Positions 18,901 through 27,193 of a stretch of 64,000 bases of DNA are shown here, one piece after another (the first letter of the stretch is position 1; each line of letters begins with the position of its first letter). This DNA comes from JAFKKS01 sp050187875 (GTDB lineage Bacteria > Pseudomonadota > Alphaproteobacteria > Rhizobiales > Xanthobacteraceae). The stretch spans positions 135,727-199,726 of the forward strand of contig JBFWXB010000002.1 of NCBI GenBank assembly GCA_050187875.1, given 5' to 3'. The notes under the pieces were generated by a model. It was not told the origin of the DNA. It worked only from the letters and a program-made list of their open reading frames with translations, and searched no databases. Position numbers and translations under genes: made by a program.

Positions 18901-21155
18901 TTGCCCGAGAACAGCGGCTTCACGCCGATCATCGGGCCTGACGGCACCACTGGCAGCGTGACGTTGCGCTCGACAGCGCGCCCGCCGGGTTCAGCGAGGC
19001 GCACGACGACTTGCGCTTCGAGGGGCTTCGTCGAGGCCGGCAGCTTGTCGAGCGCGACCGTGAATGTCGCTTTCCCCTGCGCATCGGTCTGCGGCAGATC
19101 CTCGAGCGGCTGCTTCTCGCTCGTCGCTTCCTCATCTGCTACACCGAATTGGTAGCCGGCGAGACCGGGACGCTCCTTCGCCGGCGCGATGTTCACCTCG
19201 CCGTCGAGATCGAGCGCCGAGCCTGGCGCGCCGTAAAGATAACGGCCTTCGACGGAAATCTCGGCCGGCTGCGTCTTGGAAATCTTGTCAGCGCGGGCGG
19301 AGAGCGTCAGCTCCAGCCGCTCCGGCACATAATCCTCGACCATAAAGCTCGTCTGGCCGACCGCCGCGCCCTTCGGATCGACATAGGCGCGCACGCGCCA
19401 GGTGCCGGTCGGCGCGGAATTGACGATCGGTACGCTGACGGCGCGGCCGCCCATGCCTTCGTCTTGCGTCAGGGTGCGGCGATATTCCACGCCGTCCGGG
19501 CGCTCCATGACGAGTGTCAGCGGCACACCGGTCGCGGCCGCACCTTGCGGGTCACGCAGCAACGCTGCGACGTGCACCGTTTCGCCCGAGCGATAGACGC
19601 CGCGCTCGGTATAGACGAAGGCGTCGAGCCCGGTCGGCGCGGCGCGGCCGGCAACGCCGCGATCGGAAAGGTCGAAGGCCGCCGATTTCAGGCTCAGAAA
19701 GGCGTAATCGCCCTTCGGGTCGGTGGCGACGATCATCGCCGGCGAAAGGCCGCCCTCCCCGCGCGCGAGGCCGCTCTCGAAATGCACCGCGCCGGACGCG
19801 TCGGTCGTGCGCGTCGCCAGCGTCTCGTTGTTGCGCGCCAGGAGACGCACCTCGATGCCGGCCTTCGCATCCGTCGTCGCCAGCGACTGCACGAAGGCGT
19901 GCACGCCATCGCCACCGGAAAAGGCGGTCAGACCGAGGTCGGAGACGATGAACCACTGCGTCGCAAGCGTGTAATAGTCGTCGGACGCGGGGCCCTTCGG
20001 CTCGGCGCTCATGGCGTAGACGCCGGCGTTAAGATCGCCGACGGCCTGATCGATGGGGAACGCGGTCGTCACGTCGGCATTGAGCGTCGCGTCTACCTGC
20101 AGATCGCCCTTCCAGACCTCGACCCCGCGCTCGTTGCCGAGCTGCTCGATGTCATAGCGCGACAAGTTGCGCTGAAAGTCCGAGCCGAGCACCGTGTTGA
20201 GCAGATTGCGGTCACCGATGCGGTAGATCTTCACGGCGACGTCGCGCGTGTTGACGCTCACGACGGGAATGCCGCGCTGGCCGTTGCGCGGCAGCACGTA
20301 AGCTTTGCCGCTGAAATGAACGGACGGCTTCCGGTCGCGGACATAGATGTTGTAGTCGGCGGAGCGCACAAGCGGCTCCTTCACCGTCGAGGGAAGGCCC
20401 GCCCGCAGCGTGACGGCGTAGCGTTCGCCGTGCTTCACGCCCTCGATGCAAAGCTGCTTCTCCGCGGCGGTGAGCGCCGGCTTGTCCATGCCGGCGACGG
20501 CGACGAAGGGCGAGAAGTCGGTGCGTTTACTCGGAAGTTCCTCGGAGAACTGGAAGCAGATGCGCGGCGAAGCGGAATCGGAATCGACCGAATAGTCGAG
20601 AATTCTGAAACCGTGCTGGGCGCGCATCTGCTCGTAGAGCGCGCGAACATCGGCGACTTCGCGCTGTTCGAGCGAGAAGCGCAGCGTATCGAGAGCCGGC
20701 CGCCATAGCGAACGGTCGGCAAAGGCGCGGCTGAGCACATTGAGCGCGTCCGCCTCCTCGCCGCCGTTTCCGGCGCGCTGATAGGCGATGTAAGCGGCGG
20801 TCGACGCGCGCTCCAACAGGTTCGCGCGCTCGGAGCCATCCTTCGGCACGAGTTGCAGGATCGTTCGCGCAAGACGCAGCCAGGTGGCGCTGTCGGCGGG
20901 CTGAACGGTCGCGAGCTGCGAAAGGGCGGTGAGCCCGGCCTTATAATCGCGCTTCGCGAAAGCGTCGTCCGCTTCGCGCCGCAGCGCTGACGCCGGCTTG
21001 GTGACGTCGCCGGCATCCTGTTTGATCTGGGCTTCCAATTTGATCGCCGCGTCGGCGAGTTCGTCGCGCTGATACGCCTTATCGGCGGCGAAGGACGAAA
21101 CACTGGAAAAGACGACCACGGCGGCGGTCAGGCCTGCGCGAAGAGCGGTCAACAT
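15951..21155 (-). CDS. Bacterial alpha-2-macroglobulin family protein
   Basis: Very large periplasmic protein of 1734 residues with a Sec signal (MLTALRAGLTAAVVVFSSVS then SFAAD). It has the MG1 domain, a bait/MG2-like region and a C-terminal thioester domain. The thioester motif is CSEQ with the cysteine at about 1286, inside FGCSEQITSRAMP. Known members trap proteases that damage the envelope and co-occur with PBP1C, which is encoded next. No lipobox cysteine follows the signal, so it is probably soluble rather than a lipoprotein. The start ATG at 21155 has GGAGGGGAGGAT upstream. About 200 bases with an extragenic repeat separate it from pbpC. Confidence 0.92.
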   Translation of the reverse strand: MLTALRAGLTAAVVVFSSVSSFAADKAYQRDELADAAIKLEAQIKQDAGDVTKPASALRREADDAFAKRDYKAGLTALSQLATVQPADSATWLRLARTILQLVPKDGSERANLLERASTAAYIAYQRAGNGGEEADALNVLSRAFADRSLWRPALDTLRFSLEQREVADVRALYEQMRAQHGFRILDYSVDSDSASPRICFQFSEELPSKRTDFSPFVAVAGMDKPALTAAEKQLCIEGVKHGERYAVTLRAGLPSTVKEPLVRSADYNIYVRDRKPSVHFSGKAYVLPRNGQRGIPVVSVNTRDVAVKIYRIGDRNLLNTVLGSDFQRNLSRYDIEQLGNERGVEVWKGDLQVDATLNADVTTAFPIDQAVGDLNAGVYAMSAEPKGPASDDYYTLATQWFIVSDLGLTAFSGGDGVHAFVQSLATTDAKAGIEVRLLARNNETLATRTTDASGAVHFESGLARGEGGLSPAMIVATDPKGDYAFLSLKSAAFDLSDRGVAGRAAPTGLDAFVYTERGVYRSGETVHVAALLRDPQGAAATGVPLTLVMERPDGVEYRRTLTQDEGMGGRAVSVPIVNSAPTGTWRVRAYVDPKGAAVGQTSFMVEDYVPERLELTLSARADKISKTQPAEISVEGRYLYGAPGSALDLDGEVNIAPAKERPGLAGYQFGVADEEATSEKQPLEDLPQTDAQGKATFTVALDKLPASTKPLEAQVVVRLAEPGGRAVERNVTLPVVPSGPMIGVKPLFSGKALSDGASATFDVVMVAPDGKPIERKGLRYELVKIETRYQWYRQSGSWDYEPVKQTKRVADGTVDVAAGAPGRIALPVAWGRYRLEVSTDDPDGPLTSIAFDAGFYAEASADTPDLLEIALDKPGYRAGETMNVAVTARAAGKLQLAVIGDKLLATKTIDVKEGTANVALDVGEGWGTGAYLVATLRRPLDEQAKRMPGRAIGVQWFTVERKARTLGVAMKLPDVMRPNAPLRIPLKIDGVAAGEEARITVAAVDVGILNLTNYKPPSPDDYYLGQRKLAAEIRDLYGQLIDGMQGTRGQIRTGGDAAGAALSGTPPTQAPLALFSGVITVGADGTAEVAFDIPAFAGTVRVMAVAWSKGKVGHASGDVIVRDPVVLTTTLPRFLLTGDSGGVRLDLDNVEGQAGEYRLRVSSDGPLKVGANASQTLQLAAKQRAGVTLPLAASGVGNGSVTIQVSGPGGFALERSYPLTVKPATQVLARRTVKPLAKGESLTLSNDVFSDFVPGTGSVALSVGPSTALDVAALLQALDRYPFGCSEQITSRAMPLLYANELASESQLALDTGIDERIRGAIERLLARQGSNGSFGLWSTGGDDAWLDAYVTDFLTRAREKGFVVSDTPFKLALDRLRNFVANAPEPEKDGGRELAYALYVLARNGVAPIGDLRYLADTKLNALATPIAKAQIAAALGMLGDRARAERVYTAALQSIAPQPKLELGRTDFGSILRDSAALVTLASEGGAPRSTITSAVSRIEAARALTPYTSTQEQAWLILAARALGKDTGAVIDVGGETRRGSYYRRVPAADLTAPIKVSNTGAADLQAVVTVSGAPITPEPAAERGFKIERSYHTLEGEAADPTKAVQNQRFVVVLKMTEPQPQFARVIVADYLPAGFEIDNPRLVSSGDTGTLSWISDAAEPVHTEFRDDRFTAAFERKGGDPAVFTVAYVVRAVSPGRYVLPQAIVEDMYRPDRFGRTGTGTIEVQAAK

Positions 21156-21321
21156 CTGAAATCCTCCCCTCCGGCAAAAAAGCCACCGGAGTCGCACATG
21201 AATCCATTCGCCAATCGTGTCGGACTCGTGGCGCAGCAATGTTGCTGGAGTATTGCGTCGCGCACCGCGGAAAGAATTTTATTGTAACAATCAGCGCGAA
21301 CTCGCGGGCGAGCAACGACGC

Positions 21322-22728
21322 CTACGCGCCACGCGGCTCCGACAGCGTGGCAAACGGTCGCGCGCTTTCAAAGGCCCGCGCCGCCCGCAGAACGAGCGCA
21401 TCCTGCCGCGCCGGCCCGACGATCTGCAGTCCGATCGGCAAGCCGTCCGACGTGAACCCGCATGGAACCGAGGCGGCCGGCTGCTGGGTTAGGTTAAACG
21501 GATAAGTGAACGGCGACCAGTTCAGCCAATTGTCGCCGTAGTCGCCAGACGCCGGCGTGTCGCGCCCCGCTTCCAAAGCCGGGATCGGCATTTGCGGGGA
21601 GAGCAGCAGGTCGTAGCGCTCGTGGAAGCGCGCCATCGTATTGGCGAGGTCGGCCCGGCGGTTATAGGCATTGAGATAGTCGGCAACGCCGTAGCGGGCG
21701 CCGTCTTGCGCCATCCGCAGGAACCCCGGCTCCATCTTGTCGCGGATATTTGCCGGAATCGCCGCGACGATGGTCGCGGAGACCGCGCCCCAGATCTCAT
21801 GGATCGTTGCTTCGGCGGCGCCAAGATCGGGGTCCGCCTCCTCGACGATCGCGCCGAGATCGCGAAACGCATCGGCTGTCGCCGCGGTCGCCTTGGCGAC
21901 CTCTGGATTGACCTTTGCGGCGGTGCCGAGCCGCGGGCTGAACGCGATGCGGAGGCCGCGAACCCCATCATCAAGCCCGATGCGATAGTCCGGCGCCGGC
22001 GTATTCCAAGCCGCCATGTCGCGTTCATCGATACCGGCGAGAACATTGAGCATCAGCGCCGCATCGGTGACGGTGCGCGTCAGCGGCCCGAGATGCGCCA
22101 GGACCGTGAAGGGCGAGGCCGGATAGGCCGGCACACGGCCGAAGCTCGGCTTGATGCCGAAGACGCCAGTGAAGGCGGCCGGGATGCGGATCGAGCCGGC
22201 CCCGTCGGTGCCGATATGCAGCCAGCCAAGATTAAGGAGCGCCGCGGCCGCCGCCCCGCCGGACGAGCCGCCGGTCGTGCGGTCGAGCTTCCAAGGGTTG
22301 CGGGTGATGCCGGTGAGCGGCGAATGACAGGCGCCGATCCAGCCGAACTCCGGCAAGGTGGTCTTGCCGAGCATGACGGCGCCCTGCTCGCGCAGCCGCG
22401 CGACGGCGGGCGCATCCTCCGTCATCGGGTTCGTGTCGGTCGTTGCCGAGCCTTTGCGGCACGGCAGGTCCTTCATCCAGACATTATCCTTCACGGTCGC
22501 GGGCACGCCGTCGACTAGCCCCTGCGGCGCGCCCTTCGCCCAGCGCGCCTCCGAGGCCCTGGCCGCGGCGAGCGCCCCCTTCTCATCGACCAGGATGAAG
22601 GCGTTGACGATCGGGTTGAGGTTCGCGATGCGCGCGAAGACATCCTTCGTCACCTCGACCGGTGACAATTGGCGACGGCGATAGAGGCGCAGCAAATCGG
22701 CGGCGGTCAGATCAAGAATGTCGGTCAT
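21322..22728 (-). CDS. Amidase-signature family hydrolase
   Basis: Amidase of 468 residues with the Ser-cisSer-Lys triad of the family. The lysine is in VPATVKDNVW (about 80), the cis-serine in TTGGSSGGAAAA (about 152-160) and the nucleophile in GTDGAGSIRIP (about 179). It is the length of GatA/AtzF relatives, but the neighbours contain no GatB or GatC. It is therefore more likely a catabolic amidase of unknown substrate than the glutamyl-tRNA amidotransferase subunit. It stands alone, with an unrelated TM2-domain gene upstream. Confidence 0.85.
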   Translation of the reverse strand: MTDILDLTAADLLRLYRRRQLSPVEVTKDVFARIANLNPIVNAFILVDEKGALAAARASEARWAKGAPQGLVDGVPATVKDNVWMKDLPCRKGSATTDTNPMTEDAPAVARLREQGAVMLGKTTLPEFGWIGACHSPLTGITRNPWKLDRTTGGSSGGAAAAALLNLGWLHIGTDGAGSIRIPAAFTGVFGIKPSFGRVPAYPASPFTVLAHLGPLTRTVTDAALMLNVLAGIDERDMAAWNTPAPDYRIGLDDGVRGLRIAFSPRLGTAAKVNPEVAKATAATADAFRDLGAIVEEADPDLGAAEATIHEIWGAVSATIVAAIPANIRDKMEPGFLRMAQDGARYGVADYLNAYNRRADLANTMARFHERYDLLLSPQMPIPALEAGRDTPASGDYGDNWLNWSPFTYPFNLTQQPAASVPCGFTSDGLPIGLQIVGPARQDALVLRAARAFESARPFATLSEPRGA

Positions 22729-22806
22729 GGGAAAATGGCTGCAGGTTGTGGGCGCGCCAGCATGTCAGCGAGCGCGGAGCAGTGCAATGCCGCCTCGCCG
22801 CCAGCC

Positions 22807-23154
22807 CTATCCATATTTCTTCGCGAAATCCGCATCGCTCATCGTCAGATAGATGAGCCCTTCGACGAAGCCGACAATCGTCGGAATGCCCGTCCAAAAG
22901 AAGAGGATGTACAAGATCCCCTGCCCCACGCGGCCCAGATAGAATTTGTGGACGCCAAATGTGCCGAGCAGGATCGCGAACAACGCTGCGGCGACCCGGC
23001 TGCGGCCGCTTGGGGTCGTTGCGCCGAAAGGTCCCGGCGCCGGCATCTGCCGCACCCCGCATTTCGGGCAAATCTCGGCCCGCGCGTCGATGATCGCGCC
23101 GCAATTGCTGCAGTACTTCTCGTTGGCGTTTCGTGTGACAGCGGTGTCGGCCAC
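22807..23154 (-). CDS. TM2-domain protein with N-terminal zinc ribbon
   Basis: Small membrane protein of 115 residues starting at a GTG. Residues about 15-35 carry a zinc-ribbon pattern, CSNCG then CPKCG. A TM2 domain follows with two hydrophobic segments joined by FGVHKFYLGRVGQGI, the conserved short loop of this family. Function is unknown. TM2 proteins with a zinc ribbon are widespread in bacteria. Confidence 0.85.
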   Translation of the reverse strand: MADTAVTRNANEKYCSNCGAIIDARAEICPKCGVRQMPAPGPFGATTPSGRSRVAAALFAILLGTFGVHKFYLGRVGQGILYILFFWTGIPTIVGFVEGLIYLTMSDADFAKKYG

Positions 23155-23247
23155 GTTTCGCTCCCACGTCGGTCTGGGTTCAGGCCTGCGCAGATCATCG
23201 TGCCCACATTAGCAGACGCCGGACGTCCGCTCCACGCCGCGCGACGC

Positions 23248-23324
23248 TGGCGACCCCGGGAGGACTCGAACCTCCGACCTTCAGCTTAGAAGGCTGCTGC
23301 TCTATCCAGCTGAGCTACGGGGCC
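23248..23324 (-). tRNA. tRNA-Arg (anticodon TCT)
   Basis: The minus strand folds into a full cloverleaf of 77 bases including an encoded CCA. The acceptor GGCCCCG pairs with CGGGGTC using one G-U, the D-arm is AGCTCAGCTGGATAGAGC and the anticodon loop is CTTCTAA in the GCC/TCTAAG context. The T-arm is GGAGGTTCGAGTCCTCC. The TCT anticodon reads AGA codons. Confidence 0.95.
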
Positions 23325-23483
23325 ATCGCTGCATCTTTAATGCATGAACGTGCGCGGCGGGAGCCTGTTTCGCACGGCACTGGCGCGGTCCGCTCACTGA
23401 CCGGCAGCGCGGCCTTCGCAATCCGGCATGTCGCGGTGCCGTTTCGGCAGCTTGACACCGGCGCGGAGGCGCATTGCATACTG

Positions 23484-23493
23484 TTGTGTACAA
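23484..23493. promoter_or_regulatory. Candidate GntR/FadR-type half-palindromic operator
   Basis: TTGTGTACAA is an almost perfect inverted repeat about 53 bases upstream of the start of the binding-protein gene. The core differs by one base from the TTGTATACAA palindrome upstream of the aminotransferase gene at 48.6 kb. GntR-family regulators of the FadR branch often bind GT-N(2-3)-AC sites of this shape. Regulation is inference and no regulator gene lies nearby. Confidence 0.3.
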
Positions 23494-23545
23494 ATAGCGC
23501 CGCCCACGACGCGGTGGCTTCGGACATTGTTCAAGGAGTCTGCCC

Positions 23546-24697
23546 ATGGGGCGCATCGCAACGGCCATGGTGGCTACCTCGCTCACGCTGGTCGGGTTGG
23601 CGGCCCAGGCGGCCGAGCTCAAGGTCGGGGTGGTTGGGAGCCTATCGGGCGGTGGAACCGAATGGGGTCTCGCCACGCAGCGCGGCGTCGAGCTTGCGAT
23701 CGCCGAGGTGGTCGCGGCCGGCGGGCTCAAGGTCGGCAACGAGACCGTCACGCCCAAGATGGTCATGTATGACGACCAATATTCCGGCAAAGGCGGAACC
23801 GTCGCGGCAACACGTCTCGTCAATGTGGATGGCGTGAAGTTCATCATCGGACCGATCGGCTCTCCGGCCGTCCTCGGCGTCCTCGATGTGACAAGGCCGG
23901 CCAAGGTGATCGTCCTGTCGAACGGATACTCGCCGCAAATCCTCACCCGCGCGAGCATCTATAATTTCCGGGTTGCGCTCACCACGTCCGAATTTTCTCC
24001 GCCCGTCACGAAGTGGCTGCGCCATCACCTTCGGCCAGATGTCACCAAAGTCGGCATCATCCTGCCGAGCGACGCCGTCGGGCAGAGCGTCGCGCCGGTA
24101 CTCGCGCGCGCCTACGAGAACAATGGCTTCAAGGTCATCTTCAACGAGCGCTACGATCGGGGGACCGTGGAATTCACGCCCCTCCTCACGCGCATGCTGG
24201 CGAGCGGCGTCCAGGTCCTGGAAGTTACCGGCAATGCGCCGCGCGAAGCCGGGCTTCTCGTGAAGCAGGCGCGACAAATCGGCTACACGGGAACCATAAC
24301 CGGCGGCCCCGGCTACGCTGAAGACATCAAAAAGATCGCCGGCCCGCTCGCGGCCGGCTTCGTGACCTATGACGTATTCAACCCGGCGGATCCGAGCGCG
24401 GCGTCATTCGTCGCGGCGTACCGAGCGAAGTACGAAGGCTCCATCAATAACTTCGCGCCGATCATGTATAACGCGACGAAGCTTCTGTTCGAGGCGCTGC
24501 GCAGAGCCGGCACCACCGAACCGGATGCGGTGCGCAAAGCGATCGAGGGCTTGGGCGGCCTGCCGACGCTCTTTGGCCCGGTCCGCTGGGACGGGCAAGA
24601 GACATACGGCATCAACCATCAGCTTCTCAGCGAACTGACAATGAGCGAAGTTCAGGAGAACGGCGACGTGAAGACGCTCGATCGGGTGCGCGATTGA
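23546..24697 (+). CDS. Branched-chain amino acid-type ABC substrate-binding protein
   Basis: Periplasmic receptor of 383 residues with a Sec signal (cleavage near AAQAAE) and a type I binding-protein fold. The mature N-terminus has LKVGVVGSLSGGGTEWG, the usual ligand-loop start of LivK-like proteins. FIIGPIGSPAVLGV and LTRMLASGVQVLEV are typical second-lobe and hinge stretches. AAGGAG precedes the ATG. No livHMGF permease or ATPase genes follow, only a MetX-like hydrolase whose start overlaps the stop. The receptor may serve a transporter encoded elsewhere. The ligand cannot be inferred. Confidence 0.85.
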   Translation: MGRIATAMVATSLTLVGLAAQAAELKVGVVGSLSGGGTEWGLATQRGVELAIAEVVAAGGLKVGNETVTPKMVMYDDQYSGKGGTVAATRLVNVDGVKFIIGPIGSPAVLGVLDVTRPAKVIVLSNGYSPQILTRASIYNFRVALTTSEFSPPVTKWLRHHLRPDVTKVGIILPSDAVGQSVAPVLARAYENNGFKVIFNERYDRGTVEFTPLLTRMLASGVQVLEVTGNAPREAGLLVKQARQIGYTGTITGGPGYAEDIKKIAGPLAAGFVTYDVFNPADPSAASFVAAYRAKYEGSINNFAPIMYNATKLLFEALRRAGTTEPDAVRKAIEGLGGLPTLFGPVRWDGQETYGINHQLLSELTMSEVQENGDVKTLDRVRD

Positions 24698-25722
24698 ACG
24701 CCGCCGGCACGAGCTGGCCCATCAAGACGGGAACTTTCTCGCTTGGCGATCTTGCCGTCGAGCACGGCGGCGTCATTCGCGATGCGAAAATCGTCTGGCA
24801 GACGCACGGAACGCTGAACGCAGCGCGCGATAACGTCGTGATCTATCCGACGAGCTACGGCGGACAGCACGTAGACCTCAACTGGATCATCGGTCCGGAC
24901 GGAATTCTCGATCCGCGCGAATGGTTCATCGTCATCCCGAACATGTTTTCGAACGGGATGTCGTCGGGTGCGGCGGAAACGCCCGATTATCCCGGAATCG
25001 TCACCGTCGCCGACAATGTGCGGGCGCAGCAGCGGCTTTTGGCCGAGGTCTTCGGGATCGAGCACGTCGCCGCGGTCTATGGATGGTCGATGGGTGGGCA
25101 GCAGGCCTACCATTGGGCCGCGCTCTACCCCGACCGGGTGGCGCGCGCGATCGTCGTCTGCGGCTCGGCCAAGACGTCGACCCACAACAAGGTGTTTCTC
25201 TCGGGCCTCATGGCCATTCTCGAAGCTGCGCCGCAACACATCGGAGGCGGTCGTTTCTCGGCGGAGCCCGAAGCTGCGCTCAAAGCCTTCGCCACGGCCT
25301 ACGCCGGTTGGGCGCTCAGCCAAGACCTCTACCGCGAAGGCTTGCACCTTCAAGCGTTCGGCGCCCCCGACCTCGAAACCTTCCTCCAGGTACATTGGGT
25401 GGAGCGCTACCGCGTCCGCCGCGCCGCGAACCTCTATGCGCAGCTCGTGACCTGGTACCACGGCGACATCGCCGGGAACGGACGGCATGGCGGAAGCCTC
25501 GCGCGCGCTCTCGCAGCCATTCGGGCTAAGGTTCTGCTGATGCCCGGTAACACCGACCTTTATTTCAGGGTCGCCGACAGCGCCGCAGAAGCGGCCCATC
25601 TAAAGCGTGCTGAACTCCACCCGATCCCAAGCATCTGGGGGCACCGGGCTGGCAACCCGAGCCTCAATCCGGACGACCTCGCATTCGTCCGTTCGCATGT
25701 CCGACGTTTCCTCGCCCCTTGA
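24694..25722 (+). CDS. Alpha/beta hydrolase of the MetX (homoserine acetyltransferase) family
   Basis: Protein of 342 residues with the fold and triad of MetX. The nucleophile elbow is YGWSMGGQQA (serine near residue 132), the aspartate is in PGNTDLYF and the histidine in IWGHRAGNP. True MetX proteins are usually 360-380 residues, and several MetX-like hydrolases have other substrates, so acyltransferase activity is not assured. The start is TTG at 24694, overlapping the stop of the binding-protein gene as TTGA, which suggests coupled translation. An enzyme coupled to an orphan binding protein suggests that the imported compound, or its product, is its substrate. Confidence 0.75.
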   Translation: MNAAGTSWPIKTGTFSLGDLAVEHGGVIRDAKIVWQTHGTLNAARDNVVIYPTSYGGQHVDLNWIIGPDGILDPREWFIVIPNMFSNGMSSGAAETPDYPGIVTVADNVRAQQRLLAEVFGIEHVAAVYGWSMGGQQAYHWAALYPDRVARAIVVCGSAKTSTHNKVFLSGLMAILEAAPQHIGGGRFSAEPEAALKAFATAYAGWALSQDLYREGLHLQAFGAPDLETFLQVHWVERYRVRRAANLYAQLVTWYHGDIAGNGRHGGSLARALAAIRAKVLLMPGNTDLYFRVADSAAEAAHLKRAELHPIPSIWGHRAGNPSLNPDDLAFVRSHVRRFLAP

Positions 25723-25744
25723 TCGACCTTGCGATCGATCTCGT

Positions 25745-25821
25745 TGGCGACCCCGGAGAGATTCGAACTCCCGACCCTCAGATTCGAAGTCTGATGCTCT
25801 ATCCAGCTGAGCTACGGGGCC
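25745..25821 (-). tRNA. tRNA-Arg (anticodon TCG)
   Basis: Minus-strand cloverleaf of 77 bases with an encoded CCA. The acceptor is GGCCCCG with CGGGGTC, the anticodon stem is TCAGA/TCTGA and the loop is CTTCGAA, giving TCG. The T-arm is GGGAGTTCGAATCTCTC. It has the same acceptor and D-arm as the tRNA-Arg(TCT) 2.5 kb away, so the two may derive from a duplication. It reads CGA codons. Confidence 0.95.
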
Positions 25822-25897
25822 ACGCCGTCTGAGGTCGCACGGGTCATGGGAGCGCGCAAGGGCTTCGCGCCATTCCAGGACCGGATCACCGCGTTGG

Positions 25898-26203
25898 TCA
25901 GTGCGTCCAGGGCGTGCGGCGCGTATAGGCGAAATTGTCCGCATAGGCGATCACGCGGCGCGTCGTCTCCTTCGGCTCGGACACCTGGTAGGGGATGCCG
26001 CGGCGCTCGCAATAGCCGATCGCCTCCTCCTTGGTGTCGAACTGAAGCGTGATCTGCTGCTTCATGTCGGCCGAGCTCGTCCAGCCCATCAGTGGCTCGA
26101 CCTCGCGTGGGACCTCGGGCTCGTAACGCAGGCACCACTCCTTCGTCTTGGCGGTGCCGGACTGCATCGCCGTCTTGGTCGGTTTGAAGATGCGGGCCAG
26201 CAT
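25898..26203 (-). CDS. NDUFS4-like complex I accessory protein
   Basis: Protein of 101 residues related to the 18-kDa iron-sulfur-region accessory subunit of mitochondrial complex I, which alphaproteobacteria keep. It includes ARIFKPTKTAMQSG at the N-terminus and WTSSADMKQQITLQFDTKEEA, the conserved middle part (key piece MGWTSSADMKQQ). Its C-terminus YADNFAYTRRTPWTH is characteristic. It would be a peripheral subunit on the N-module of NADH dehydrogenase. The gene is typically apart from the nuo operon, as here between two tRNA genes. Confidence 0.9.
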   Translation of the reverse strand: MLARIFKPTKTAMQSGTAKTKEWCLRYEPEVPREVEPLMGWTSSADMKQQITLQFDTKEEAIGYCERRGIPYQVSEPKETTRRVIAYADNFAYTRRTPWTH

Positions 26204-26233
26204 GTCGTGCGCTACGTCCTTTTCGCCGATGAT

Positions 26234-26310
26234 TGGTCGGGGCAGCAGGATTTGAACCTGCGACCTGGAGTACCCAAAACTCCCGCGCTACCAGGCTGCG
26301 CTATGCCCCG
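26234..26310 (-). tRNA. tRNA-Pro (anticodon TGG)
   Basis: Minus-strand cloverleaf of 77 bases including CCA. The acceptor starts CGGGGCA and ends TGCCCCG. The anticodon stem is GGAGT/ACTCC with loop TTTGGGT, giving TGG. The T-arm is GCAGGTTCAAATCCTGC. It reads CCA, and probably other proline codons by wobble. Confidence 0.95.
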
Positions 26311-26434
26311 GAGGGACGACGGCGCGACGCCGAAGCCGGGCTTTCGATACACGCTTCACAATGCGGCATCAACCAGCGGCGTTCCGCAGGTCGAAACGGA
26401 TCGGTCCAGGATAAATGAAGACGCCGCGCGCCGG

Positions 26435-27034
26435 TCAGTGCGGCACCGGGCCGCCGTCGGGATGAACCTCGGCCGCCATCATGCCCTTCGGCCCGGGGCC
26501 GAAACGCACCAGCAAGGTTTGGCCGGGGCGCAGTTCCGCGATGCCATAGCGGCGCAGCGTCTCCATGTGGATGAAGATGTCAGGCGTGCCGTCACCGCGC
26601 GTGAGGAATCCGAAACCGCGTAGCCGGTTGAACCATTTCACTTGCGCGCGCTCGAGACCGCTCGTCGGCGTCACCGTCACATGCGTGCGCGCCGGCGGCA
26701 TCTGCGCCGGATGGATCGCCGTGGAGTCGTCCATCGAGATGATGCGGAAGCATTGCAAGCCGCGCGGTCGCGGGAGCACTTCGCAGACGATGCGCGTGCC
26801 TTCATACGCGACTTGGAATCCGTCGCGCCGCAAACAGGTCACGTGCAGAAGAACGTCCGGCATTCCATTGTCAGGGACAATGAAGCCGTAGCCCTTCGAC
26901 ACATCGAACCATTTGATGACGCCGGTGATCTCGATCAGGCTTGCTGCAGACTGCTCGGAGAGTTCTCCGACAGTCTCCAGATCAAGCGCATGATCTGCAC
27001 CGCGTTCTTTTGGCCCCATCCCGCCCGACGCCAT
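26435..27034 (-). CDS. Tandem cold-shock-domain protein
   Basis: Protein of 199 residues with two cold-shock domains. The first, about 35-100, contains GVIKWFDVSKGYGFIVPD (RNP1-like KGYGFIV). The second, about 130-195, contains AQVKWFNRLRGFGFLTRGD (RNP1-like RGFGFLT) and an RNP2-like DIFIHMETLR. Two-domain CspA relatives are normal in Hyphomicrobiales, where they are thought to bind single-stranded nucleic acid and affect RNA structure or transcription termination. Two N-terminal starts are possible, at 27034 and 27019. The 160 bases upstream of the gene show no other coding frame. Confidence 0.9.
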   Translation of the reverse strand: MASGGMGPKERGADHALDLETVGELSEQSAASLIEITGVIKWFDVSKGYGFIVPDNGMPDVLLHVTCLRRDGFQVAYEGTRIVCEVLPRPRGLQCFRIISMDDSTAIHPAQMPPARTHVTVTPTSGLERAQVKWFNRLRGFGFLTRGDGTPDIFIHMETLRRYGIAELRPGQTLLVRFGPGPKGMMAAEVHPDGGPVPH

Positions 27035-27193
27035 GACGCCGTACGCCGCCGCTTTCTTCTGGCGCCTCTTTCGGACGCTTCAACGAATCACTGTCGTATC
27101 GAAGATAACACCGTGACTCTTGCGAGAAAGCACAAAATGCGCGGCGTGTCACATCCGCGCGTCACCTGTGCACAATTTGCAACGCGGCTTCGA

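Noticed and set aside
16152..18941. Very long plus-strand open frame opposite the A2M gene
   Set aside because: Composition is arginine-rich, with no signal or domain pattern, and the minus strand has a clear A2M protein. High GC content creates such antisense frames.
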